A stretch of DNA of 64,000 nt from Candidatus Brocadia pituitae. GTDB lineage: Bacteria > Planctomycetota > Brocadiia > Brocadiales > Brocadiaceae. Both the position numbers and the translations under genes were made by a program. The notes below the pieces were generated by a model. That model made no database searches. It had not been told where the DNA came from and saw only the letters and a program-made list of their open reading frames with translations. Location of the stretch: the NCBI GenBank assembly GCA_017347445.1, contig AP021856.1:310001-374000 (forward strand), given 5' to 3'. Shown piece by piece: positions 8,828-16,355 of this stretch (positions within the stretch are counted from its first letter, which is position 1; each line of letters begins with the position of its first letter).

Positions 8828-9385
8828 ATGGTAATACCAGCGGGAACATATCATTTGACTGCGAATTCAGGAAAGTTGTCTGTTTATACGTTTAAAGAGG
8901 GATTTCTCAGTGCAGTGGCTCATGACCTGTTAATCGAAGTGACCGGTTTTTCTGTTAAACTACATATTCCGGCCGGAGACATCCGTTTCGCAAGTGTGGA
9001 AGCCGAAATTCAGGCCAATTCATTGAAGGTAATCTGCGCCATGAAGGATGGTCTGCAACGGCATGATCTGCTGAAGGAAAAGGACAAGTCAGATATCGAA
9101 GAAGCCACTTTTAAGGATGTACTACATTCGGACAGGCACCCAGTTATCAACTTTCGTTCCACAAATATCCAGGAAAGGGACGGTGCATACCACGTCGAGG
9201 GTGAGCTGGCCTTACATGGGGTTACGCGTCCTGCAGCATTTTCCGTGAAAACTACTGGAAAAGATCTTAAAGGAAAATTCATCCTGTCACAGAAAGATTA
9301 TGGAATAAAACCCTATAAGGCGTTATTGGGAACGCTCAAGGTGAAAAACGAGATAGAGATGACGTTTGATTTCTCGTTAAGTTAA
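8828..9385 (+). CDS. YceI-family protein
   Basis: A 185-residue YceI-like protein, a beta-barrel lipocalin-like fold that in characterised members binds isoprenoid-type lipids. The start at 8828 is chosen because GAGGAG lies 6 nt before it and the protein then begins MVIPAGTYHL, the normal YceI start; an upstream in-frame ATG would add an unrelated 26-residue tail. Typical features are the KEGFLSAVAHDL stretch with its His, the H-x-VINF segment, and GELALHGVTRP toward the end. No signal peptide is visible from this start, unlike many periplasmic YceI proteins, so it may be cytoplasmic. Confidence 0.87.
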   Translation: MVIPAGTYHLTANSGKLSVYTFKEGFLSAVAHDLLIEVTGFSVKLHIPAGDIRFASVEAEIQANSLKVICAMKDGLQRHDLLKEKDKSDIEEATFKDVLHSDRHPVINFRSTNIQERDGAYHVEGELALHGVTRPAAFSVKTTGKDLKGKFILSQKDYGIKPYKALLGTLKVKNEIEMTFDFSLS

Positions 9386-9587
9386 ACATGATTGTAAACC
9401 AGTCACGGTCATTTTAGTTTGGTGGATCTTTAAAATACCTGCTTTAAAAAAATACCTTTATTTTTGGAACAAAAATTTATATAATTACAACTTTTAGTTC
9501 AACACCAGAAACTTAGATAAGGCGAATTGCGGTTTAAACGGTGGCCGGTTTTTGATGATTGTTTCAGCGGAAGCGGAAAAGGGGTAA

Positions 9588-10079
9588 ATGGTGGAAAACA
9601 ATAGAAGAAAATTCCTGAAAGTTGTGTCACATAGCCTGGGAGGTGTTTTGGCTGCAGGCATCGCAGCGCCACTGGTTGGTTTAGGGATTCACCCGTGGCT
9701 GAAAGAAACAGTGTATGGAACTGAGGAATTTATTAACCTTGGCAAATTGGAAGATTTTCCCGTTGGTATTCCTAAAAAAATGAATGTTACCTCTTCCAAG
9801 ATGGATGCATGGAATGTCTTTGAAGGATTGGTTATGGGGTCGGTTTGGGTGCTGCGGAAAGAAGATGATTCTTTAAAGGTATTTTCGGTAAATTGCCCGC
9901 ATCTTGGCTGTGGCATCAACTGGGGAGAAGATGAAAAGCAATTTCTGTGTCCCTGCCACGAAGGGGTTTTTGACATAAATGGTAAGGTACTATCGGGGCC
10001 TGCACCACGCAGCCTTTACAGTTACGAAACGAAGATTGAAAATGATAATGTTCTGGTAAATTATAAAAAATTGATATAA
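9588..10079 (+). CDS. Rieske [2Fe-2S] protein of a bc1-type complex
   Basis: A 163-residue Rieske protein. The N-terminus NNRRKFLKVV is a twin-arginine-like motif followed by a hydrophobic anchor (residues ~14-34), as in Rieske subunits exported folded. The cluster motifs are CPHLGCGINW (near residue 104, Cys-x-His) and CPCHEGVFD (near residue 124, Cys-x-x-His), followed by GPAPRSLYSY, the proline loop. It accepts electrons from quinol at the Qo site of the adjacent cytochrome b. The cytochrome b/c gene starts 29 bp downstream, so they form an operon. In Kuenenia a comparable two-gene bc1 module (Rieske plus b/c fusion) is known, and this is the same arrangement. Confidence 0.94.
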   Translation: MVENNRRKFLKVVSHSLGGVLAAGIAAPLVGLGIHPWLKETVYGTEEFINLGKLEDFPVGIPKKMNVTSSKMDAWNVFEGLVMGSVWVLRKEDDSLKVFSVNCPHLGCGINWGEDEKQFLCPCHEGVFDINGKVLSGPAPRSLYSYETKIENDNVLVNYKKLI

Positions 10080-10108
10080 AGATATTGTTAAAAGGTGATA
10101 GGTAATCT

Positions 10109-11896
10109 ATGGCAAACAAGCTTGGTGAATGGATAGAAGACAGAACTGGACTTAGCAAACTGTTAAAAGCGGCGTTGGATGAGCCAGTGCATGGCGGGGC
10201 CAAATGGTCATATATTTTTGGGAGCGGACTGGTATTTCTCTTCGTTCTGCAGGCGGTGACCGGCATTTTTATGGCGAGTTACTATTCTCCTTCTTCGACG
10301 GCAGCATGGGGAAGTGTTTATTACCTTCAGTACAAGACCTCTTTCGGATGGTTTGTACGCGGCGTGCACCATTATGGTTCGAGCGCAATGATGATCGTGG
10401 CCATGGTGCATATGTTTCAGGTCTTTATTTTTGGCGCATATAAAAAACCCCGGGAGCTGAATTGGATTTCCGGAGTTATCCTGCTTTTATTCCTTGCTGG
10501 CTTTGGTCTTACCGGGTATCTGTTGCCCTGGGATCAGAAGGGATACTGGGCCACGCAGGTTGCTACCAATATCATGGGAACGGTCCCGGTGATTGGAAAG
10601 TACATTAAAATACTGCATCTGGGAGGCGCTGACTATGGGAATTTTACTATAACCCGTTTCTACACCTTGCATGTATTTTTATTACCCATTTCGCTCGTCT
10701 TTTTCCTCTTTATTCACATAGCCCTTTTTCGTAAGCACGGTGTGACCCCATATTGGAAAATGAGAGAAGAGGTGTTAAGAGACCGTATTGACCCCTTTTG
10801 GCCTGACCAGATATTTAAAGATATTGTATTCGCTCTGGGCATGTATGCAGTCATTGCCGGCGTTGTTTTTTGGACAAGGGGCGCTGAGCTGCAATCGCCA
10901 GCAGACCCTGCCTCTAATTACCTTGCACGGCCTGAATGGTACTTCTTATTCTTGTTTGAACTCTTAAAATATTGCCAGGGGAAATATCTCATTGTCGGAA
11001 CCGTGATCATTCCTGCCCTTGCTCTGATTTTTTTATTTGTACTGCCATTTATCGACAGAAATACCTCAAGGTATCCGTCAAAGAGAATACCATATTTTGG
11101 GGCGGTATTTTCCGGATTGACCGGGGCCGTTGTTTTGACTGTGCTCGCCATGCATCATGACAGCAAGGACATTCATATCATCCATCAGCGTGAAGAGGCA
11201 GAGAAGCAGGCCGCGAGAGCAGTGAAATTAGCAGAAAAAGGCATTCCTCCCACGGGAGGCCTGTCGATCTTCCTTCATGATCCCATTGCCCTTGGAGAAA
11301 AGATCTTTAAAGAAAGCTGTATTGGTTGTCATAAAGTAGGGGCGGAAGGTGGTGATAATGGTCCTGATTTTACTAACTTTGGTTCGAGAGAATGGATTGC
11401 AGGGCTGTTGAAAAATCCGAAAGACGCAAAGTATTTCAAAGAAACAGGGGCAATGCCTCCCATAAAACTCCCGGATGAATCACTCATGGACATGGCGGAA
11501 TTCCTCTTAAGCCAGTCAGCAGGTTTGATTCATCAGAATGCCGAACGGGTAGAGAGGGGAAAAGAGCTGGTATTAAAAGGGAATTGCGTCGTTTGCCATC
11601 CCATTGGCAACAAAGACCTGAAAAAGATCGCACCAAATCTGACGGAGTATCTGTCGGAGACGTGGTTAAAAGAATTTATCAGGAATCCGGGCGATCCAAA
11701 ATTCTACGGCACCAGGAATAAGATGCCTGCCTTTGACAAACTTACCGGGAACCAGTTAGATGCACTGATCCAATACATCATCAGTTTATCAAAAGACCGG
11801 ACGCTGGTTTCCGAAAAACAGGAAAAGGGAAAAAGAGGGTATGTGTTCGGTCTCACCTCCCCGCGGACAATGATTACTTTTCAAGACAAGTCCTGA
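10109..11896 (+). CDS. Cytochrome b fused to a C-terminal diheme cytochrome c
   Basis: A 595-residue fusion. Residues 1-~350 are a complete cytochrome b: heme ligand pairs His87/His101 and His188/His203, the latter with the 14-residue spacing of b6-type proteins, and the quinol-site motif PEWYF near residue 273. Residues ~385-575 add two cytochrome c domains with CIGCH (near 404) and CVVCH (near 493), each followed by Met-containing loops. One polypeptide thus carries two b hemes (perhaps a third, as in b6-type proteins) and two c hemes, replacing a separate cytochrome c1. With the Rieske gene upstream it forms a minimal quinol:cytochrome c oxidoreductase. It sits in an energy-conserving membrane, in anammox presumably that of the anammoxosome. 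Confidence 0.94.
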   Translation: MANKLGEWIEDRTGLSKLLKAALDEPVHGGAKWSYIFGSGLVFLFVLQAVTGIFMASYYSPSSTAAWGSVYYLQYKTSFGWFVRGVHHYGSSAMMIVAMVHMFQVFIFGAYKKPRELNWISGVILLLFLAGFGLTGYLLPWDQKGYWATQVATNIMGTVPVIGKYIKILHLGGADYGNFTITRFYTLHVFLLPISLVFFLFIHIALFRKHGVTPYWKMREEVLRDRIDPFWPDQIFKDIVFALGMYAVIAGVVFWTRGAELQSPADPASNYLARPEWYFLFLFELLKYCQGKYLIVGTVIIPALALIFLFVLPFIDRNTSRYPSKRIPYFGAVFSGLTGAVVLTVLAMHHDSKDIHIIHQREEAEKQAARAVKLAEKGIPPTGGLSIFLHDPIALGEKIFKESCIGCHKVGAEGGDNGPDFTNFGSREWIAGLLKNPKDAKYFKETGAMPPIKLPDESLMDMAEFLLSQSAGLIHQNAERVERGKELVLKGNCVVCHPIGNKDLKKIAPNLTEYLSETWLKEFIRNPGDPKFYGTRNKMPAFDKLTGNQLDALIQYIISLSKDRTLVSEKQEKGKRGYVFGLTSPRTMITFQDKS

Positions 11897-11972
11897 GCAA
11901 AATCCGGGAGCCGATGCACGGAAGTTCAACAGAATTATAACATCCATATCGTGGTGCTGCAGAGCCGTAAAC

Positions 11973-12052
11973 AAATCCCTCTATTGGTAGGACAAGCGTC
12001 CCGCCTGTCATTATGATGTCAACCGGAGACGGTTGACTTACCTCAGTGGTTT
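11973..12052 (+). repeat. Dispersed ~80-bp repeat, copy 2
   Basis: It matches the element at 8428-8508 in the same orientation, including GGTAGGACAAGCGTCCC, TGTCATTATGATGTCAACC and CCTCAGTGGTTT. An internal hairpin GTCAACC/GGTTGAC is present. It lies between the cytochrome b/c stop and the convergent DUF2278 gene. Confidence 0.7.
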
Positions 12053-12150
12053 CTGGGGCGCTGTCTATATTTCTCCGCATACATCCTCAAAAGATCGCCC
12101 GTTACTCTTCACACAGCTTGTGCAACACGTACTCTCCAACCACCACGAAT

Positions 12151-12993
12151 CTAAAAGACAATCGTCCAACCCTGCCGCGCCACTTGCTCCCTGGTGTAAG
12201 AAACGCCATCGATCTTGAGTCCTTGCTTATCGAGTAACGTAATAATACCGCCGTCATTTGACAATTGTGCTCCTCCGCTGGACAGCATGACAAGCGCAGT
12301 TGCACCGGGATTAAGTTCTTGGGCAGCAAGCATAGTCTTGCGCTTATTCCTGTCGGCAATCGACCAGCCCTTAAGATCTATTATGTCCGGAGTTGTGTTC
12401 AACAGCGTCACCCGTTCCCGGCCTGCATCATCTCCCCTGGGGTTAATCATTGCCGCCACAATCCGAACGCTTCCGTCGGGTTCCTCTTCAACCGGTTGTT
12501 CAGTTGTGAGCCGATGACCGGTGACATCGTCCGTATGCCATGCTTGCGACTGGAAGGCCAGAAACACCCCCACCCACTGCTCCGGAAACAGCAGTTCTCC
12601 GCCGCTTCCAACCATGGCAGGAAAATGCAGGAGTAATCCGCCGTCTTGCCACACACCATCCTGCTCAACAAAGCGGCCTGCGTTTCCTTGATTCATGTGA
12701 ATGTCGTGCACACCGTTTCCCGGCAAAAAGCCGAAATACCGGTCGCGCTGATCGTTTTCTGGTCCCCAGCGTTCACCGAAGGCATAGATGGTTGCGTCTT
12801 CATCGTCAATCGCACGTTGGACGTAGGCATCGAGCTTTTCGTTGAGGTCGTTGTCCGGGCCTGGCACGCTATACGGCAGAGAACGCATCTGCGTACGGTG
12901 AAAAAGATTGCCGCGAATGAAATCCAACGCAATTCCTCCCGGACGGCTGCCGATCACCCGCCCTTTCATTACACCGTAATTCTTGAGTGGCAT
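12151..12993 (-). CDS. DUF2278 (YukJ-like) protein with C-terminal lamin-tail domain
   Basis: A 280-residue protein. It begins MPLKNYGVMKGRVIG, the usual DUF2278/YukJ start, then jumps to RPGGIALDFIRGNLF and PGPDNDLNEKLDAYVQRAI, followed by AFGERWGPEN, NGVHDIHMNQGN and WQDGGLLLHFP. Family members usually have several dozen residues between the start motif and the GGIALDF motif, so an internal in-frame deletion is likely here (from memory of the family). The last ~90 residues (RVTLLNTTPDIIDLKGWSIA onward) look like a lamin-tail domain, a beta-sandwich often found on extracellular or DNA-associated proteins. Function unknown. It heads the accessory region with the protease system. Confidence 0.78.
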   Translation of the reverse strand: MPLKNYGVMKGRVIGSRPGGIALDFIRGNLFHRTQMRSLPYSVPGPDNDLNEKLDAYVQRAIDDEDATIYAFGERWGPENDQRDRYFGFLPGNGVHDIHMNQGNAGRFVEQDGVWQDGGLLLHFPAMVGSGGELLFPEQWVGVFLAFQSQAWHTDDVTGHRLTTEQPVEEEPDGSVRIVAAMINPRGDDAGRERVTLLNTTPDIIDLKGWSIADRNKRKTMLAAQELNPGATALVMLSSGGAQLSNDGGIITLLDKQGLKIDGVSYTREQVARQGWTIVF

Positions 12994-13032
12994 TATTTCG
13001 TCTCCTATTGGTTAATTTGGTATTAAAGCAGC

Positions 13033-13128
13033 GTAGGGGAGAAGCCTTTGCTGGAATTGTCATAAATGTGCTCATGTCCAAACTGGCAAATGCTTCGTCC
13101 CTACTTTTTCAAAAAACTAACTTGTTAC
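13033..13128. mobile_element. Partial copy of MITE-like element B
   Basis: Inner arms GTAGGGGAGAAGCCTTTGC (13033-) and GCAAATGCTTCGTCCCTAC (to 13104) are followed by an outer terminal repeat, CAAAAAACTAACTTGTTAC (13110-13128). The left outer repeat is missing or diverged. Fuller copies are at 42661-42810 and 47353-47511. Confidence 0.7.
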
Positions 13129-13160
13129 TATACACAGCGACATAAGTTTACAGCTGTCTG

Positions 13161-13222
13161 TCATTCCGGGCTTGACCCGGAATCCAGTGTTTTTCTGGAT
13201 TCCCGCTTTCGCGGGAATGACA
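13161..13222. repeat. REP-like palindrome
   Basis: A pair of palindromic units: CCGGGCTTGACCCGG with flanking AATCCAG, then CTGGATT and CCCGCTTTCGCGGG, bounded by TCATT and AATGA. This is the widespread 'proper/improper' palindromic repeat seen in many proteobacterial and environmental genomes. The bounded arms could form a long hairpin. Confidence 0.75.
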
Positions 13223-13533
13223 TGTTCGTATCTGATTAATGACGCTGTGTATAATAAAGAAGGAATTGAGTTTCCCGTTTCAGAGTTATTCTACAACCCT
13301 CTTGACCGGGATTTCATAATTCATACTGCTCAAAAATACGCTTAAATAAAATGAAAATCCTATACGATTGATTCATGAAGGTGACACCATTTGTTGTTTC
13401 TTATCTTTCATCCTGAATCTTTAATCTTTTAATAGCATCTGCACCCGCTCCTGCAGCGCGCCACCGGCCGTAACATATACTTCCTTATCCAAATATTCAA
13501 TGTTATCAACAGTCTCCTATTTATATTTAACTT

Positions 13534-13660
13534 TTAACAGGCTGTCCGAGAACTCAATGGCAATCTCAAATGTATACTATATATTGTCTAATATTAATAT
13601 AATTGAGCTATATATAGTATGGTATCTAGCGCTCAATGTAATTCTCGGACAGCCTGTTAA
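13534..13660. mobile_element. 127-bp MITE-like element A with 19-bp terminal inverted repeats
   Basis: Perfect terminal inverted repeats of 19 bp start TTAACAGGCTGTCCGAGAA (13534-13552) and are mirrored at 13642-13660. Inside is a second inverted repeat, ATACTATATAT/ATATATAGTAT, so the whole element folds into a hairpin. It has no coding capacity. Its right end provides the TAA that terminates the short paralog at 13657-13920. No clear target duplication is seen because TTAA belongs to both ends. A relative is at 1297-1345. Confidence 0.8.
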
Positions 13661-13920
13661 GATGTGACCCTCACTCCTCCCTCACTCCTTACCTTTGCAA
13701 CAGCAGCCTGCTTCTTTGATTCATGCAACGTTCGGAAACGGGACAGGCAGATCTGCTCCATCGAATTGGGATCAGCCGTGATAGGAAACTCCCCTGGCTT
13801 GGCGTAATGTGCGGCTACCTTCTCTGCAACCAGACGCATTGTCTTAACCACCCGCATTGCAAGTGCTTTCAGCTTCGGATCTGCCAACTCTGTACCTTGC
13901 GCAATCGTGTTTTCAGGCAT
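13657..13920 (-). pseudogene. Truncated paralog of the 360-aa protein (N-terminal domain only)
   Basis: An 87-residue frame starting ATG at 13920 after AAAGGAG. Its first ~80 residues are nearly identical to the N-terminus of the protein at 15089-16171 (shared stretches include PKLKALAMRVVKTMRL and FPITADPNSMEQI). Similarity stops at QAAVAKV; the last residues SEGGVRVTS are unrelated, and the stop codon lies in the terminal repeat of the MITE-like element at 13534-13660. It begins 28 bp after the protease stop. It is probably a tandem duplicate whose 3' part was lost, but a functional stand-alone copy of the N-terminal domain is possible, since start and ribosome-binding site are intact. Confidence 0.7.
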
Positions 13921-13948
13921 GATATATTCTCCTTTCAAAAATTTTGAA

Positions 13949-14779
13949 TTATGAGTATCTGACCTTATTCCTCTCCAGATCCATGCGAAGCACCGCCAGA
14001 ACGCTCGTGCGGCATAGCTCCTTCGGCGAAATCGCTCCTGCGGAGAGGGCGAGCGCTGCTACCCCTGCAGCGACCACACAGGCTACGGAGGATCCTCGCC
14101 GTCTGCGGATGATTCGACCACGGATGGGTGCAGCGGATTTCCATCCCGGGGCTACAATGTCGAGCCGTGGCAACCTACTGCATTCAGGGAGAAGATTCCC
14201 CAGGAAATCTGTGGCTCCCACAGCAATAGCAAGTGGATGCCGCGCGGGAAAAGCCAAGAGTTCTGGATAGCTATTCCCAGCAGCAGCGAAGAAGACGACA
14301 CCAAATTCAGAACCCTGTTCAATCTGCCTGGCGATTTCCGCGCGCTCAACAGATTCTCCTAACGGAAGCGCCACGATCTGAGCTCCCGAAGAAATAAGCC
14401 AGTCAATGGCCTCTACTACTGCCTGCGGTTTGGCAATGCCTTCTTGCCCCACTACATGAGCTACAAGAAGACGTGCTTTCGGCGCAATACCTCGAATCTG
14501 ATACAGACCCTGACCAACAAGCGTTGCAACAGAATGCGTCCCGTGCTCAGTCGTCTCCGGCGGTATTCCATTTTCACAATCAACAAAGTTCCGTGCTATC
14601 AGATCGGCCCCAGCAAGGTCTGAAATCTGCTTATCAAAATGGGTATCGAGTAGGCCCACAACAACACCACGTCCAAATGCTTGGCGCCATTCTTCTACCC
14701 ATCGAAGAAAGGGTACAGCATCATTACGATCAGTTATAGCCGCGGTAAAACGACTGAAAGAAGAACATGCATCGATCAT
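13949..14779 (-). CDS. Subtilisin-like serine protease (S8)
   Basis: A 276-residue S8 protease domain with the full catalytic set: GVVVGLLDTHFD (Asp near residue 45), EHGTHSVATLVG (His near residue 79), FFAAAGNS (oxyanion Asn) and GSSVACVVAAGVAAL (Ser near residue 230). There is no signal peptide and no long propeptide, so it is probably cytoplasmic or exported as part of a system. It lies between two genes that share an N-terminal domain (15089-16171 upstream, 13657-13920 downstream, 28 bp away), suggesting that those proteins are its substrates. It is compact for the family and lacks the extra domains of large exported subtilases. Confidence 0.88.
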   Translation of the reverse strand: MIDACSSFSRFTAAITDRNDAVPFLRWVEEWRQAFGRGVVVGLLDTHFDKQISDLAGADLIARNFVDCENGIPPETTEHGTHSVATLVGQGLYQIRGIAPKARLLVAHVVGQEGIAKPQAVVEAIDWLISSGAQIVALPLGESVERAEIARQIEQGSEFGVVFFAAAGNSYPELLAFPARHPLAIAVGATDFLGNLLPECSRLPRLDIVAPGWKSAAPIRGRIIRRRRGSSVACVVAAGVAALALSAGAISPKELCRTSVLAVLRMDLERNKVRYS

Positions 14780-14922
14780 TTGAAACCTTTTTAGTTCTTG
14801 TTTCTATAGTATCATAACAACGGAGTTTATTCTCAGATCTTTTTTGCAGTCTGTTGCAACGCTGGTTTAGGTCAAAAGGAGTGGTTAGTACCACCCTGCA
14901 ACTATAGTTAAGGACTTAAATT

Positions 14923-14966
14923 AATCCCCCTTAGTCATCCTTAGCAATGGTAAACTAAGGGGGATT
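14923..14966. terminator. Inverted repeat, possible terminator of the 360-aa gene
   Basis: A perfect 13-bp inverted repeat, AATCCCCCTTAGT (14923-14935) and ACTAAGGGGGATT (14954-14966), with an 18-nt loop. It lies in the 309-bp gap between the stop of the 360-aa gene and the protease gene. A related AAGGGGGATT palindrome is at 18236-18303, so it belongs to a dispersed family. Confidence 0.5.
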
Positions 14967-15088
14967 TGTTTACTTATTTTTGTATTTTTGTCGTTCGCTA
15001 TAACTCACCAACTCGGTTAGCTGGCGTTAGGTGAATTCTGTATACGTTTTCTATGCCTTGTCTAAGAGGAGAAAACGTAGATTACCCA

Positions 15089-16171
15089 TCAGGCGAACAA
15101 CCGCCAGTCGTACCGGACACGATAATAGCCCCCATGTCCACGATAATGAACTGTACCCTCAGGACTGTCTTTCTTACCTCCTGCAAAGAGCGAATTGAAT
15201 CCAGCAATATTGGCAGTCAATATGGCCGGAATGAAGATGTCATCATTCCATATGGCGGTTAGTATTCTAAATATTTCGTCAAGCACGAAATTCACAAGAG
15301 CACCGATGATAACGGCTACCACAGGGCCAGCAATAGTACCAGCCGCCACTCCCACCGCACCTACGACCTGAGCTTTCACAAAAGGGTAAAGATCAGATAC
15401 GAAACCTGGTAGACCACCCATATCCAGCTCAGCTAAAACCAGAATCACGGAATAGAACTTCGGCCAGGTAGTCCCTTCGTTCAACATGAAATGAGTTAAC
15501 CGCTTCGGAGGGGAATACGCGACCAGAACGTTATCTTCGAAGTGACTTCCCACCATTAGTTTGGGAATAGCATTGACATCTCCGGTCTCGTCTATTTTAA
15601 TTCCACTCAGTGCGATTTCGTCCTGACCCAATTCTGTGCCCAATAAACTGTCAGTTTCATCAGCACATCGGACACCATGGATCCGGAACTCCAATTTGTC
15701 TGTGGTTTGCAGAGGGATAGGTCCACTTGGTATTCCACCTGGTATTACGAGGTGAGGTGCCAAAATTTGGCCATGAAATTTCGTGAGGCTATTCAGGTGA
15801 CTCAGTGGGAACTTGAGAGTCTCAGGGAACTTAAGGGCTTTCACCTGTGCCACCACTTCAGTCTGCAAGCGTAGGTTGACCTTGGACAAATCACCATAAT
15901 AACCGGCTTTTATCGGCTCAGGGGCATTAATATTGGCCATTACCCTTGCCACAGCAGCCTGCTTCTTTGATTCATGCAACGTTCGGAAGCGGGACAGGAA
16001 GATCTGCTCCATCGAATTGGGATCAGCCGTGATAGGAAACTCCACCGGCTTGGCGTAATGTGCGACTACCTTCTCTGCACCCAGGCGCATTGTCTTAACC
16101 ACCCTCATTGCAAGTGCTTTCAGCTTCGGATCTGCCACCTCTGCACCTTGCGCAATCGTGTTTTCAGACAT
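15089..16171 (-). CDS. Unknown 360-aa protein with hydrophobic core, likely protease partner
   Basis: The start at 16171 is chosen because AAAGGAGG lies 7 nt upstream; an in-frame TTG further up would encode the ribosome-binding site itself. Residues 1-80 are a charged, helical domain duplicated in the short frame at 13657-13920. Residues ~145-230 hold a beta-rich domain with ADETDSLLG and GQDEIALSGIKID, acidic patterns like those of calcium-binding C2-type folds. Residues ~265-300 are a Gly/Ala/Val-rich hydrophobic stretch (GAVGVAAGTIAGPVVAVIIG) that could insert into a membrane. The end has YYRVRYDWRL. I do not recognise a named family. It is followed by a subtilisin-like protease and, before an IS insertion, lay behind a c-di-GMP riboswitch. 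Confidence 0.72.
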   Translation of the reverse strand: MSENTIAQGAEVADPKLKALAMRVVKTMRLGAEKVVAHYAKPVEFPITADPNSMEQIFLSRFRTLHESKKQAAVARVMANINAPEPIKAGYYGDLSKVNLRLQTEVVAQVKALKFPETLKFPLSHLNSLTKFHGQILAPHLVIPGGIPSGPIPLQTTDKLEFRIHGVRCADETDSLLGTELGQDEIALSGIKIDETGDVNAIPKLMVGSHFEDNVLVAYSPPKRLTHFMLNEGTTWPKFYSVILVLAELDMGGLPGFVSDLYPFVKAQVVGAVGVAAGTIAGPVVAVIIGALVNFVLDEIFRILTAIWNDDIFIPAILTANIAGFNSLFAGGKKDSPEGTVHYRGHGGYYRVRYDWRLFA

Positions 16172-16275
16172 GATATATCCTCCTTTCAAAAATTTACGAC
16201 ATAATACCTTTCAGAGATAAAACATGTATTACCCGATACTTCTTTCTTTTGCCACCTTCTAATGGGTGACCCTAA

Positions 16276-16326
16276 CTATTCCCTAACTACCCCTCCTCTA
16301 ACCACTCCTTGGGCATATAAACTCAT
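16276..16326 (-). CDS. 16-codon ORF behind an ideal Shine-Dalgarno
   Basis: ATG at 16326 is preceded, at 7-nt spacing, by AAAGGAGGTGA, a near-perfect anti-16S complement. The peptide is MSLYAQGVVRGGVVRE, then TAG. The same frame stays open for 29 further codons after the TAG (starting LGSPIRRW), ending just before the ribosome-binding site of the 360-aa gene. So it is either a leader peptide, a short peptide gene, or a 46-codon gene with one amber. It sits directly next to the left target duplication of the IS and was the first ORF behind the riboswitch before that insertion. Confidence 0.45.
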   Translation of the reverse strand: MSLYAQGVVRGGVVRE

Positions 16327-16343
16327 TTTATCACCTCCTTTCT

Positions 16344-16355
16344 TTACTCATAAAA
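16344..16355. repeat. Left target-site duplication of the IS
   Basis: TTACTCATAAAA (16344-16355) is repeated exactly at 17997-18008, flanking the insertion sequence. This shows that the IS inserted between the riboswitch and the gene region to its left. Confidence 0.85.

Noticed and set aside
12046-13026. Several plus-strand frames opposite the DUF2278 gene
   Set aside because: Shadows of the minus-strand gene, which has clear family motifs.
13134-13660. CRISPR array or tRNA in the repeat-rich stretch
   Set aside because: The repeats are single palindromes of different families, not regularly spaced direct repeats, and no cloverleaf was found.
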